From positions 149,360 through 213,359 of the forward strand of contig CALIYX010000009.1 in NCBI GenBank assembly GCA_938049335.1: DNA of 64,000 bases. Reading direction: 5' to 3'. The notes under the pieces are model-generated. The model did no database searches. It worked only from the letters and a program-made list of their open reading frames with translations, and was not told the DNA's origin. Origin of the DNA: an uncultured Clostridia bacterium (GTDB lineage: Bacteria; Bacillota; Clostridia; Peptostreptococcales; Anaerovoracaceae). Shown piece by piece: positions 42,725 to 51,672 of the stretch (positions are counted from its first letter, which is position 1; the number at the start of each line of letters is the position of its first letter). Position numbers and translations under genes: made by a program.

Positions 42725-44983
42725 ATGAATCGTAAAATAAAAATATTTATGGCTTTGGGCGCAGCATTTTTGCTCAGCACAGCATTCGCCTACGCTGACG
42801 ATAGTGAATCCCCTAGTCAAAATAATTCAAACATGCAAGATGCGAGCTTGCTTCCTTTGACCTATACCACTCCTTCAAACGGTCTATATATAACGAGCGA
42901 TGGTCGTATATATAAGGCTGACGGAAGCGCAGAGGTAGCCCAGAAGGCAAGATGGGTTGATTACAGCGGCAACAGGTATCTAACAAGCGAAACAGGTGAG
43001 ATCTATAAGAATCAGTTCGTTTCCTTTGGTCCATACAGATATTATCTGGATTCTAACGGAATTGCGAGAACAGATGTCTTTTATGCAAACGATGGCGAAA
43101 GCTACCACTCAAACGAAAATGGTGAAATCGTAAGACAGGACCTCAAGCTCGAAAAAAACGGAAAAACATATTTTACCAATGAAGATGGTGTGATTTACAA
43201 GAACCAATTTAAGACTAGTGGTTCAAATAAGTATTATCTGGGCGCGGATGGAGCGGCCATGACTGGCATATTTACTGCAAACGACGGAAGAAAATACGGC
43301 GCGAATTCCAAGGGCGAAATTGCCGAAAATGAATTTTTAACGGTAGGTGCTTACAAATATTATATAGGTGAAAACGGCACTGTTACTACTGGTTTATTTG
43401 TAGCAAGCGACGGAAATAAATACGCGGCAAATTCAGAAGGTCAAATTTATAAAAACCAATTTGTCACCTCTGGCAGTTCCAAATACTATGTTGGAGCAGA
43501 TGGTGCGGTGCTGAAAGGGATAATCACAACAGTTGACGGTAAAATGTTTAACGCAGATAATGCTACTGGTGAGATAATCATGAAAGCTCAGTGGATAGAC
43601 AAGAACGGCAAGAAGTACTTTTCTAACGCTGAAGGCGAACTCTATAGAAATCAGTTTATTTCATTTGGTGTTCGTAGGTATTTTATGGGGGCAGACGCTG
43701 CTCTAGTACACGGAAGCTTTAGCTTTGACGGCAAAGACTACAACACAAGAGCCGATGGCGAAGCATACGAAGTCAAGGTTACTAGAACAGGTAAGATTTC
43801 ATCAACTGTAGGTGCAAATGTAAGACCAACAGCTGGAACTAATCTCCCCGCTTTATACGGACTTCCATTTAATGCTGTGATATCTATAATCAAGGATGTA
43901 GTCGGAAATGATGGTTATAAATGGTTTTATATCAACCATGCAAACGGCCCAGGCTATGTGCGTTCCGATTTAGTATATAATATCGTGAGAACAGAGACAG
44001 AGGTAAAGGAAGATACAGGAAGTACACCTCCTCCAGTAATGAACGATAGCGAATTTGAGCAGTATATGATAACTCAAGGATTCCCAGAAAGCTACAAACC
44101 TTTGCTGAGAGCCATGCATAAGGCCCACCCTACTTGGGTACTCAAGGCAGCGCAGACAGGTCTTGACTGGAACTATGTAATAACCAAGGAAAGTGCCTTA
44201 GGCGTAAATACAGTTCTTCCATCATCACCAGAATCCTTTAAATCAAAGGACCCTAACGCAAAGAATGCAGACGGTTCATACAAGGTTTACGATAGTGGTG
44301 GATACATAGCAGCATCTAGAGAAGCTATCGAATACTATATGGATCCACGTAATTCCTTTGATGAAACCTTCTTCCAGTTCTTATCAAATAGCTACGATGG
44401 AAATACTCAGACGCTATCTGGAATAAACACAATTGTTAAGGGTACATTCCTAGGTAAAGCCTTTCCAGAAGGTGGATACACATCATATGCTGACCTTCTT
44501 TTGAGCGCAGGCAAGAGATACGGTGTAAATCCATTCATACTTGCATCAAAGCTTATCAACGAGCACGGAAGCAGCGGTAATTCTGGCTCCGTTTCAGGAA
44601 AGGTTAGCGGCTACGAAGGCTACTATAACTATTTCAACATCGGAGCTTATGCTCATAGCGGTAGAACAGCAATTGAAAATGGTCTAATCTATGCTAAAGA
44701 ACACGGCTGGGACTCAAGAGAAAAGTCTATAATGGCAGGAACTGAATTCTTTGCTAAGGACTATATTAGAAGCAACAAAACTACAGCATATTTCCAGAAA
44801 TTCAACGTTATGAACGGCGCTTCAGCAGTAGCAAGAGGCCAGTACATGACGGCACTCTGGGGAGCTAACAGTACAGGAGAAACACTCGGCAAGGGATACG
44901 CATCTGCGTACTCATCAGCGCTAACATTTGAGATTCCAGTATATCTCAACATGCCAACGCTTCCAGTTCCATATCCAAGATAA
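42725..44983 (+). CDS. Endo-beta-N-acetylglucosaminidase autolysin with wall-binding repeats
   Basis: A 752-residue exported protein. A signal peptide (ending F-A-Y-A-D-D) is followed by roughly seven N-Q-F-x-S-x-G-type wall-binding repeats (about 40-350), an SH3-like domain (I-S-S-T-V-G-A-N-V-R-P, about 360-430), and a C-terminal glucosaminidase domain with L-I-N-E-H-G-S-S-G, where the Glu is the likely catalytic acid. It would cut peptidoglycan glycan strands in cell separation. The GGAGGA site fixes the ATG at 42725; an in-frame TTG upstream lacks one. The first repeat is nearly identical in protein sequence to the first repeat of the amidase at 11.4 kb. Confidence 0.88.
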   Translation: MNRKIKIFMALGAAFLLSTAFAYADDSESPSQNNSNMQDASLLPLTYTTPSNGLYITSDGRIYKADGSAEVAQKARWVDYSGNRYLTSETGEIYKNQFVSFGPYRYYLDSNGIARTDVFYANDGESYHSNENGEIVRQDLKLEKNGKTYFTNEDGVIYKNQFKTSGSNKYYLGADGAAMTGIFTANDGRKYGANSKGEIAENEFLTVGAYKYYIGENGTVTTGLFVASDGNKYAANSEGQIYKNQFVTSGSSKYYVGADGAVLKGIITTVDGKMFNADNATGEIIMKAQWIDKNGKKYFSNAEGELYRNQFISFGVRRYFMGADAALVHGSFSFDGKDYNTRADGEAYEVKVTRTGKISSTVGANVRPTAGTNLPALYGLPFNAVISIIKDVVGNDGYKWFYINHANGPGYVRSDLVYNIVRTETEVKEDTGSTPPPVMNDSEFEQYMITQGFPESYKPLLRAMHKAHPTWVLKAAQTGLDWNYVITKESALGVNTVLPSSPESFKSKDPNAKNADGSYKVYDSGGYIAASREAIEYYMDPRNSFDETFFQFLSNSYDGNTQTLSGINTIVKGTFLGKAFPEGGYTSYADLLLSAGKRYGVNPFILASKLINEHGSSGNSGSVSGKVSGYEGYYNYFNIGAYAHSGRTAIENGLIYAKEHGWDSREKSIMAGTEFFAKDYIRSNKTTAYFQKFNVMNGASAVARGQYMTALWGANSTGETLGKGYASAYSSALTFEIPVYLNMPTLPVPYPR

Positions 44984-44990
44984 ACAAATA

Positions 44991-45023
44991 GGCTGATTAC
45001 CAAAGCAAGGTGATCAGCCTTTT
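44991..45023 (+). terminator. Terminator after the autolysin gene
   Basis: GGCTGATTACC/GGTGATCAGCC stem (44991-45001 with 45009-45019, one mismatch) followed by TTTT. It sits between convergent genes and may also stop rsmE transcription. Confidence 0.85.
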
Positions 45024-45052
45024 AAATTTCTAATTATATGTCTAATCCGAAC

Positions 45053-45772
45053 CTACTTCCCTGCAAGTATTTCACCTGCCACACTGCATGCGTACATGGC
45101 TGCAGTTTCTGCACGAAGTATTCTAGATCCGAGTGTTACGGTCTCAAAGCCTGCAGTCTTTAGCTCTGCAACCTCTTCATCGCTAAATCCGCCCTCTGGA
45201 CCGATTACAATGGTCAAAGATTTCTTCTCATCTATAATCTCGCTCATATACCTTGCGCCACCGTAAGCATTCTCATAAGGAAGAAGATTTACGTCTGAGC
45301 AATATTTGGCAAGTTCCGAAAGTTTAACTGGTTCAATAATTTCAGGAACAATATTTCTCTTACACTGCTCGCTAGCCTCTAGCAATATGTCCTGATACCT
45401 GCTCAAAACCTTGTCTCCCTTTTCCTTCTTGTATTTAACAACACATCTAGAAGAAACATAAGGCACTATCTTGGTCACACCAAGCTCTGCCGCTTTCTGA
45501 AGAACAAGTTCAAACTTCTCCTTACGAATGAGGGCAACAGCAAGAGTTAGCTCTACTCCAATCTCGTTTACTCTCTCGTCCTTTTCCTCTATTTTGGCAA
45601 CAAACTCCTTGCCACTGCTATAGCAGGTGGCAAAGTATCCTATTCCGTCGTGGACGATTCGCACCTTCTCGTTCTCGAGCCTTACCACATTCTTTGCATG
45701 GTGAGCCTGCCTCTTGTCAAAGATATATTCATCGCCAACCTCAATTGGCACTTCGCTAAAATACTGCTGCAT
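45053..45772 (-). CDS. rsmE: 16S rRNA m3U1498 methyltransferase
   Basis: A 239-residue SPOUT-family enzyme. An N-terminal PUA-like domain (H-H-A-K-N-V-V-R-L) is followed by the knotted C-terminal SAM domain with L-T-I-V-I-G-P-E-G-G-F-S-D-E-E and L-G-S-R-I-L-R-A-E-T-A. It methylates U1498 in helix 44 of 16S rRNA. The start overlaps the GNAT gene stop by 1 nt (TAATG), so the two are coupled. Confidence 0.95.
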   Translation of the reverse strand: MQQYFSEVPIEVGDEYIFDKRQAHHAKNVVRLENEKVRIVHDGIGYFATCYSSGKEFVAKIEEKDERVNEIGVELTLAVALIRKEKFELVLQKAAELGVTKIVPYVSSRCVVKYKKEKGDKVLSRYQDILLEASEQCKRNIVPEIIEPVKLSELAKYCSDVNLLPYENAYGGARYMSEIIDEKKSLTIVIGPEGGFSDEEVAELKTAGFETVTLGSRILRAETAAMYACSVAGEILAGK

Positions 45773-46050
45773 TACTTAGCCCACACATCAGCGTATTCAG
45801 CATTCTTCTCAAAGGTCTTAAGCGCATAAGAGCATGTAGGTACAATCTTAACACCCTTTTCTCTAGCCTTCTGTGCAAGCTCGTAAACTAGCTTTCCTGC
45901 AAGACCCTGTCCGCCATAGGCAGGATCAACTATTGTATGCTCAAGGTCCCAAAGACCATCTCTTACAACATAGGTGCACTGACCAGCCAGCGTATCTCCA
46001 TCATATGCTGCAGTTCTAAGATTCTGCTCTTCGTAAACTATTTTAATCAT
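45772..46050 (-). CDS. Small GNAT-family N-acetyltransferase (YjdJ-like)
   Basis: A 92-residue protein of the short GNAT subfamily, with the acetyl-CoA loop Y-G-G-Q-G-L-A-G-K-L and a C-terminal P-T-C-S-Y-A. Similar small proteins (GTNAT/YjdJ type) acetylate unknown targets. A GAGGAG site selects the ATG at 46050 over upstream frames. It is co-transcribed with rsmE. Confidence 0.85.
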   Translation of the reverse strand: MIKIVYEEQNLRTAAYDGDTLAGQCTYVVRDGLWDLEHTIVDPAYGGQGLAGKLVYELAQKAREKGVKIVPTCSYALKTFEKNAEYADVWAK

Positions 46051-46100
46051 ATCATTACTCCTCAAATATTCTAAATCACGCATTAGGCTCAATTTACTAT

Positions 46101-46106
46101 ATTATA
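46101..46106 (-). promoter_or_regulatory. Promoter -10 for GNAT-rsmE
   Basis: TATAAT at 46101-46106 reading leftwards, with a candidate TTTATA about 16 nt upstream. This places the start about 50 nt before the GNAT ATG. Confidence 0.45.
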
Positions 46107-46164
46107 CTACAAATTCACGGGCTATAAACAAGGGAAATATATGATCAGCATATATACATCAAAG

Positions 46165-46716
46165 CTAGAATTTCATATACCAAGACATCCTGCACTCACC
46201 CTGCGCTCCCGCCTGCTTTACAAATTCAGTATTATCGTCATCTATTCCACCTATTGCAAATACAGGTATGGAGACATTCTCGCATATTTTTCTGAGAAAA
46301 TCTAGGCCGCGAGGCTCAAGACCCTTCTTGCAGTTAGTGACAAAAATATGACCAGCTATAAGTGCATCTGCACCTAGCCTTTCTGCTTCGATAGCCTCAT
46401 CCAGCGAGTGAACTGATACCCAGGTACTATCAGCCATATATTCCTGCTCTAGGAAGCTTTGATATGAAAGCTGAAGATTGCATCCCAGCCGTTCTGCCAC
46501 ATTAGGCATATTGTTACAGATAAAATCTATGCCTTTTTCATCGCAAATTTCTTTGATAGACTTTGCTAGACTTAAATATTCCGCCTCACTAAGATCCTTT
46601 TCTCTAAGTATCAAAGCATCGCAAAGCCCAAGTCTAGATATCTTTTCGACCTGTTCTTTTAGGCTCGCCCTGCAGAGACTTCGGTTTGTAACCGCGATTT
46701 TCTTAAACGTAGACAT
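46165..46716 (-). CDS. thiE: Thiamine phosphate synthase family protein (ThiE/TenI-like)
   Basis: A 183-residue TIM-barrel protein of the ThiE/TenI family. It opens F-K-K-I-A-V-T-N-R, with a mid-region W-V-S-V-H-S, D-A-L-I-A-G-H-I-F for the phosphate site, and V-F-A-I-G-G-I-D-D near the end. ThiE couples the thiazole and pyrimidine moieties; TenI aromatises the thiazole. Some ThiE pyrophosphate-site residues look changed, so TenI-type activity is possible. The start at 46716 overlaps the thiH end by 14 nt. Last gene of the thi operon. Confidence 0.75.
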   Translation of the reverse strand: MSTFKKIAVTNRSLCRASLKEQVEKISRLGLCDALILREKDLSEAEYLSLAKSIKEICDEKGIDFICNNMPNVAERLGCNLQLSYQSFLEQEYMADSTWVSVHSLDEAIEAERLGADALIAGHIFVTNCKKGLEPRGLDFLRKICENVSIPVFAIGGIDDDNTEFVKQAGAQGECRMSWYMKF

Positions 46717-47887
46717 AGTCATTCATCACCGGCTGAATGCCACGTTTTTTGAGGCTATCGTAAATTTCTTCAAGCCCTCTAGTATCAGCAATTTCAAACT
46801 GTGCATCACCCTTATCTTCGCTTTCGCTGTGACTTCCAATGCCTGTGCTTACCCCAGCGGAAATCTTTGTTGCAGCAAGACCAACAACATTATCTCTAAA
46901 CTCAGCGCGCTCTCTTGTGGATATTGTCATTCCAGCAAAAGGTAGGAAAAGCCTGTACGCACACATTATCTGAAGAAGCTGCTTTTCGTGTACATCCTTT
47001 GGATTTATGCTCGCATTGTTTATGATAGGACGAAGTCTAGGACATGAGATTGAGATTTCAGCCCATGGATACTTGCGCTGAATAAGATATGCGTGCATGC
47101 CCGTTCCAAGCGCATCCTTTCTGAAGTCATCAAGACCAAGAAGTACAGCAAAGGCAACACCTCTCATCCCTCCCATCAAAGCGCGCTCCTGCGCATTAAA
47201 CCTGTATGGAAAGATTCTCTTATGACCTGCAAGGTGAAGAGTCTCATACTTATCAGAGTTATATGTCTCCTGAAAAACAGTAACATAGTCAGCACCGCAC
47301 TCGCGAAGATATCTATACTCATCGCTGTTCATAGGATAGACCTCGATACCTATGTTCTTGAAGTACTTCTTTGCAATCTTACAAGCCTCACCTATGTATT
47401 TAACATCCGAAGCCTTACGACTCTCACCCGTCAAAATGAGAATCTCCTCAAGCCCTGTATCTGCTATTGCCTTCATCTCCTCATGGATTTCTTCCATGGA
47501 AAGCTTTGCTCTTTTGATTTTGTTATGGCAGTTAAACCCGCAGTAAATACAGTAGTTCTCACAGTAGTTAGAAATGTATATAGGCGTGAAAAAATATGCC
47601 GAATTTCCGAAGTGTTTTCTTGTTTCTAGCCTTGCCTTTCTTGCAATCTGCTCTAAAAATGGCTCAGCTGCCGGTGAAAGCAGTGCCTTAAAATCCTCTA
47701 GGCTACAACTATCAGACTCAATTGCTCTCAAAACATCGCTGGCCGTATAGTCCTCAGCTCTATAGCTTTCTATCTCAGCTACTACCTTATCCAAAATCTC
47801 GTGAGGAATTTGCTCCATGTCATCCATATATGTCATATGGTCGCATCTTTCCTCGGGTCTGTGCTCTTTTATTACATCAAAACTCAT
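46703..47887 (-). CDS. thiH: 2-iminoacetate synthase (tyrosine lyase), radical SAM
   Basis: A 394-residue radical SAM enzyme with the cluster motif C-E-N-Y-C-I-Y-C near residue 108, followed by a C-G-F-N-C-H-N extension typical of ThiH. It cleaves tyrosine to dehydroglycine (2-iminoacetate) for thiazole formation under anaerobic conditions, replacing the oxygen-dependent ThiO. A GGAGGCG ribosome site precedes the ATG. It follows thiG by 17 nt. Confidence 0.95.
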   Translation of the reverse strand: MSFDVIKEHRPEERCDHMTYMDDMEQIPHEILDKVVAEIESYRAEDYTASDVLRAIESDSCSLEDFKALLSPAAEPFLEQIARKARLETRKHFGNSAYFFTPIYISNYCENYCIYCGFNCHNKIKRAKLSMEEIHEEMKAIADTGLEEILILTGESRKASDVKYIGEACKIAKKYFKNIGIEVYPMNSDEYRYLRECGADYVTVFQETYNSDKYETLHLAGHKRIFPYRFNAQERALMGGMRGVAFAVLLGLDDFRKDALGTGMHAYLIQRKYPWAEISISCPRLRPIINNASINPKDVHEKQLLQIMCAYRLFLPFAGMTISTRERAEFRDNVVGLAATKISAGVSTGIGSHSESEDKGDAQFEIADTRGLEEIYDSLKKRGIQPVMNDYVYV

Positions 47888-47904
47888 ACTCTAATCGCCT
47901 CCTG

Positions 47905-48684
47905 CTATTCTGCTAAGAATCCTGTAAGTGGTGAAGATGCAGAAGCACCTCCATCCAAAACCCTGCCAAGTCCGGCAAGATAGGCAAGTCTTCCAGCCTC
48001 TATAGCTCTTGCAAAGGCAGATGCCATAGCAGGAACATTTCCTGAAGTAGCTATCGCTGTATTTGCCATAATCGCAGCAGCACCCATCTCCATTGCCTCG
48101 CAAGCCTGAGACGGACTTCCTATTCCAGCATCAACGATTATAGGAAGGTCTATCTCCTCTATCAAAATCTTAATGAACTCCTTTGTCGCTAGACCTCGAT
48201 TTGATCCTATCGGAGAAGCTAGTGGCATAACAGCAGCTGCACCGGCACTGACTAGATCCCTAGCCACATTTAGGTCAGGATACATGTAAGGCATAACAAC
48301 AAAGCCATCATTTGCTAAAATCTCAGTCGCCTTTATAGTCTCGTGATTATCAGGAAGTAGGTACTTACTGTCCCTAATAACCTCTATCTTAACAAAGTCA
48401 CCACATCCTAGCTCGCGCGCAAGCCTTGCTATCCTCACAGCCTCGTGCGCATTCCTCGCCCCAGAAGTGTTCGGAAGCAAGGTCACATTCTTAGGAATAT
48501 ACTCAAGAATGTTCTCACTTCTTGAGTTTGCGCGCCTAAGTGCCAGCGTTATCATCTCAGCACCCGCATCTTCAACCACTGCCTTAATAAGCTCTACATC
48601 ATACTTGCCTGAGCCCAAAATAAATCTAGAATTAAATTCATGACCACCTATAATCAGCTTGTCATCTGTAATATTTGTCTTCAT
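47905..48684 (-). CDS. thiG: Thiazole synthase
   Basis: A 259-residue TIM-barrel enzyme starting near [19 protein letters not shown], with the Schiff-base Lys region V-K-I-E-V-I and the phosphate-binding [13 protein letters not shown]. It joins deoxyxylulose phosphate, iminoacetate and ThiS-thiocarboxylate into the thiazole phosphate. Full length. Confidence 0.96.
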   Translation of the reverse strand: MKTNITDDKLIIGGHEFNSRFILGSGKYDVELIKAVVEDAGAEMITLALRRANSRSENILEYIPKNVTLLPNTSGARNAHEAVRIARLARELGCGDFVKIEVIRDSKYLLPDNHETIKATEILANDGFVVMPYMYPDLNVARDLVSAGAAAVMPLASPIGSNRGLATKEFIKILIEEIDLPIIVDAGIGSPSQACEAMEMGAAAIMANTAIATSGNVPAMASAFARAIEAGRLAYLAGLGRVLDGGASASSPLTGFLAE

Positions 48685-48701
48685 AGCTTGTCAGTCCTTT
48701 C

Positions 48702-49382
48702 CTACTCCTCGCCTAAAATAAGTCTTACTATCATGTTAGCCTGATGTCCTGCGCATATCATAACTCGAGGTGCCATAAGGCCTATTCCTTCAAAGGCATC
48801 GCTTTTTCCGTCGCCGCAAACATAAAGTCTCGAAAATTTCTTTTCAGTTTTAATCTCATTAGCATCACCATATCCAGCCATACCGCTTCCTGATACGATG
48901 ATTGTCTCGCTATCTCTAGAAAGAAGCTCGCTAACAATCATGGCCTTAGCGCTAGGATTGTCAAAAGCTTCGCATACGATGTTAAATCCTGTAAATAGCT
49001 GCTTTATATTCTTATTGTCAACCTTGACATTTTCATAGCTTACATTTATATACGGGTTTATTTTTAGTAAAATTCTCTTTAGAGCCTCTGTCTTAGGCAT
49101 CCCAAGTTCATCCACAGTATAGACCTGCCTGTTAAGATTACTAAGGTCAACAATATCGAAATCCACAAGATGAAGTTGCCCTACTCCGCTTCTTGCGAGC
49201 ATGACGGCTATGTGCGAGCCCAGGCCACCAAGCCCAGCAATCGCCACCTTAGAATTCCTAAGCTTCTCATATATATGAGGAGAAAAGCGCTCATCCTTCA
49301 CCGCATCAAACTCTGCTTCACTAGGTATTTTATCCCTGTTATCAAGGCAGCTTTCCCCTCGCATTGAATCTCTAGCTCCCAT
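48702..49382 (-). CDS. thiF: ThiS adenylyltransferase, short clostridial form
   Basis: A 226-residue E1-like protein with the ATP motif G-L-G-G-L-G-S-H near residue 53, the D-x-x-x-L-S-N-L-N-R-Q motif and a later E-A-F-D-N-P-S-A-K. It adenylates the ThiS C-terminus. The paired CxxC zinc motifs of E. coli ThiF are not present; single cysteines remain. That is characteristic of the family-2 ThiF found in Clostridia. It overlaps thiS by 1 nt. Confidence 0.92.
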   Translation of the reverse strand: MGARDSMRGESCLDNRDKIPSEAEFDAVKDERFSPHIYEKLRNSKVAIAGLGGLGSHIAVMLARSGVGQLHLVDFDIVDLSNLNRQVYTVDELGMPKTEALKRILLKINPYINVSYENVKVDNKNIKQLFTGFNIVCEAFDNPSAKAMIVSELLSRDSETIIVSGSGMAGYGDANEIKTEKKFSRLYVCGDGKSDAFEGIGLMAPRVMICAGHQANMIVRLILGEE

Positions 49383-49576
49383 CAGCCACCTCCAACAAAT
49401 CTAACGACCTCTAGGCAGTCGCTTTCTTTGAGTACAGTGCTAGGAAAACTACCTCTAGGCAGAATATCAAGATTTAGCTCAACTGCTACCATAGCTTCAG
49501 AAAATCCCATCTCAGCGATAAGATTGCTCACTGTCATACCTTCCCTAAATTCAAATCTTTCTCCGTTAACCTTCAT
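49382..49576 (-). CDS. thiS: Sulfur carrier protein ThiS
   Basis: A 64-residue ubiquitin-like protein (K-V-N-G-E-R-F-E-F at the start) ending in V-G-G-G; the C-terminal Gly is adenylated and thiocarboxylated. First gene of the thiSFGHE operon, with a TAGGAGAAAAT ribosome site. Confidence 0.94.
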   Translation of the reverse strand: MKVNGERFEFREGMTVSNLIAEMGFSEAMVAVELNLDILPRGSFPSTVLKESDCLEVVRFVGGG

Positions 49577-49602
49577 ATTTTCTCCTACTAGTCATATATA
49601 AA

Positions 49603-49659
49603 TTAAAAGACCACACGAAGATGTACACCCAAGGTGGTGCACCCCTTCGTGTGGTCTTT
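49603..49659 (-). promoter_or_regulatory. Strong leader hairpin (attenuator-like) upstream of thiS
   Basis: GACCACACGAAG pairs perfectly with CTTCGTGTGGTC (49609-49620 with 49645-49656). Inside is a further 7-bp helix. On the minus strand the hairpin is followed by TTTTAATTT. It lies between the predicted thi promoter and thiS, so it should stop transcription unless antagonised. No THI-box (TPP riboswitch) motifs are found. Confidence 0.7.
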
Positions 49660-49673
49660 CACACTCTAGATAA

Positions 49674-49702
49674 AGTTTAACAAACTAGTCTACTTCTGTC
49701 AA
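49674..49702 (-). promoter_or_regulatory. thi operon promoter
   Basis: TTGACA (49697-49702), 17-nt spacer, TAAACT (49674-49679), reading leftwards. The start would be about 8-10 nt before the leader hairpin. Confidence 0.6.
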
Positions 49703-49719
49703 CATGAAACTACTTTCAT

Positions 49720-49750
49720 AAAAAAGAGCCGGTATGAAACCGACTCTTTA
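49720..49750 (-). terminator. Terminator after oppA
   Basis: AAAGAGTCGGT/ACCGGCTCTTT stem around a short loop, followed by a T run on the minus strand. It ends the opp operon. Confidence 0.88.
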
Positions 49751-49775
49751 AACACTACTTATTATAGCTTATCGC

Positions 49776-51602
49776 TTATTTGTATTTGCAATGCCAGAAG
49801 AATGAGAATCCTAGTGGTGACTTGTAGAATCCTTCTACATCGCTAGCTAGTAGATATGGATCTGTGTAGTGGTATAGAGGTGTGATACAACCTGTGCTCA
49901 TGATCATATCCTCTGCCATGTGCATCATTTCGTAACGAGCCTTGTCGTCTGGTGTTGTCTTGATTGCATCAATCAAAACATCATAAGTCTGAGCCCATGT
50001 ACCATTCTTAACATTTACATCCTTGCCAAACTTTGTTAGGTCTAGGTCGTACATTGCAAGATTTTGGTGCTCGCCCTTACCGAACTGCATGTCGTTGTTT
50101 CCTGAATGTGTCTGCCACATTTCAAGGAATGTTGTAGGGTCGTTGTAGTCTGCTACCCAACCGTTACGAGCGATTGTGAAGTCTCCAGCCTTACGTGTTG
50201 TTAGGAATGTAGCCCACTCCTGGTTCTCAAGCTGTAGTTTGATTCCAGCGTTTGCTAGTGTTGACTGGATGTACTCACCGATTGCCTTGTGAGCATCGTC
50301 AGTATTATATAGGTATGTAAGTGTAGGAACGTTAGTGAACTTTCCTGACTTTTCATCATACTTGTAGTATTTCTTCAGAATTTCTACAGCCTTCTTGTAG
50401 TTTGACTTAACTGCTTCTGAAGATGCATCATAGTAACCTTCGTAGTCCTTGCTCTTTCCAGCCTTTGCTGCAAAGCTCTTGCCATCAGAATCCTTTAGAG
50501 CCTTAGCAACGAATGTTGATGCTGGAATCTGATCAGCCTTACCGATTTCGTTTACGATGTAGTTACGGTCAATCATTAGGCCGATTGCCTGACGAATTTC
50601 AGCCTGAGCCTTCTCAGCTTCTACTCCTGTTAGAGTTGAATCCTCAGGTAGAATTCTCTTGTTGATGTTCCATCCCATGTAGTATGTACCTAGCTGGTCA
50701 GCTACATGATATTCATCCTTATAATCCTTCTTTAGGCTATCCATTTCATTTGAAGGCATTGAGTCAATCATCTGCCAGTCGCCGTTCTTGAAGTTTGTAA
50801 GCATGTTGTTTGTGTCATCTGACAAGTAGAACTTGATTGTCTTCATTGTAACGTCCTTCTTGTCGATGTAGTTTTCGTTCTTCTCAAGTACGATCAAGCT
50901 GTTGTGCTTCCACTCTTTTAGCTTATAAGCACCATTTGATACATACTTTTCTGGTGATGTTGCCCATGACTCATCGCTTACAACATCTTCTCTTACTGGA
51001 AGATATGTAGGGAATGCAAGAAGCTCGTTCCAATATGAAACCTTGTTCTTAACAACAACCTGAAGTGTGTTGTCGTCAACTGCTGTAACATCAAGCTTAG
51101 CACCTGGTACTGGTTCCTTATCCTCGCCAGGCCAGATGTCATCATAACCCTTGATAAGCTGGAACATATTTGAATAGTCAGCTGCTAGTTCTCTTGATAC
51201 TGCACGATTCCATGCGAATACGAAGTCGTGAGCTGTTACAGGCTTTCCATCTGACCACTTAGCACCTTTTCTAATCTTATAAGTATAAGTATATGTGCCG
51301 TCTTCATTTGCTACTGGGTCAACTAGCTTTTCTGCTAAATCTGCCTTAAGAACTGCTTTGCCGTCCTTATCTGAGTCCCACTTTGCAAGTCCTGAGAATA
51401 AATGCAAAGTCATGGTTCCGCCGTCAACTGTTGAGTTTCTAGCTGGGTCCATTGTTTCCGGTTCTGAAGCTATGCAGACCGAAATTGTGTCAGCATCGTG
51501 CTTTGACTTATTGCTGGATTTGCCACCGCAAGCTGCGAGTCCAAATACCATTACAAAAGCTAGAGCCGATACAAGGGCTTTTTTCATGTGTTGCTTCTTC
51601 AT
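49776..51602 (-). CDS. oppA: Oligopeptide ABC transporter substrate-binding lipoprotein
   Basis: A 608-residue extracytoplasmic solute-binding protein, family 5. A lipoprotein signal ends in F-G-L-A-A-C-G-G, then S-E-P-E-T-M-D-P-A opens the mature domain, with the later family motifs W-S-D-G-K-P-V-T-A-H-D-F and G-W-V-A-D-Y-N-D-P. It captures peptides for import. The AAAGGAGAAAAATC site fixes the ATG at 51602. It is the last gene of oppBCDFA, with a small hairpin (51638-51651) between oppF and oppA. Confidence 0.94.
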   Translation of the reverse strand: MKKQHMKKALVSALAFVMVFGLAACGGKSSNKSKHDADTISVCIASEPETMDPARNSTVDGGTMTLHLFSGLAKWDSDKDGKAVLKADLAEKLVDPVANEDGTYTYTYKIRKGAKWSDGKPVTAHDFVFAWNRAVSRELAADYSNMFQLIKGYDDIWPGEDKEPVPGAKLDVTAVDDNTLQVVVKNKVSYWNELLAFPTYLPVREDVVSDESWATSPEKYVSNGAYKLKEWKHNSLIVLEKNENYIDKKDVTMKTIKFYLSDDTNNMLTNFKNGDWQMIDSMPSNEMDSLKKDYKDEYHVADQLGTYYMGWNINKRILPEDSTLTGVEAEKAQAEIRQAIGLMIDRNYIVNEIGKADQIPASTFVAKALKDSDGKSFAAKAGKSKDYEGYYDASSEAVKSNYKKAVEILKKYYKYDEKSGKFTNVPTLTYLYNTDDAHKAIGEYIQSTLANAGIKLQLENQEWATFLTTRKAGDFTIARNGWVADYNDPTTFLEMWQTHSGNNDMQFGKGEHQNLAMYDLDLTKFGKDVNVKNGTWAQTYDVLIDAIKTTPDDKARYEMMHMAEDMIMSTGCITPLYHYTDPYLLASDVEGFYKSPLGFSFFWHCKYK

Positions 51603-51637
51603 GATTTTTCTCCTTTTCAATGAAATGTTTTATAGCA

Positions 51638-51651
51638 AGGACTTCTGTCCT
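51638..51651 (-). other. Small intercistronic hairpin between oppF and oppA
   Basis: AGGAC-TTCT-GTCCT forms a 5-bp stem with a 4-nt loop and no T run. It may stabilise the oppA part of the message, which usually needs higher output than the other subunits. Confidence 0.4.
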
Positions 51652-51672
51652 AACCAACAAATGATTCACAGA

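Noticed and set aside
49621..49645. GGGGTGC in the thi leader (minus strand), reminiscent of a TPP riboswitch
   Set aside because: None of the other THI-box elements are present, and the sequence is part of a self-contained hairpin.
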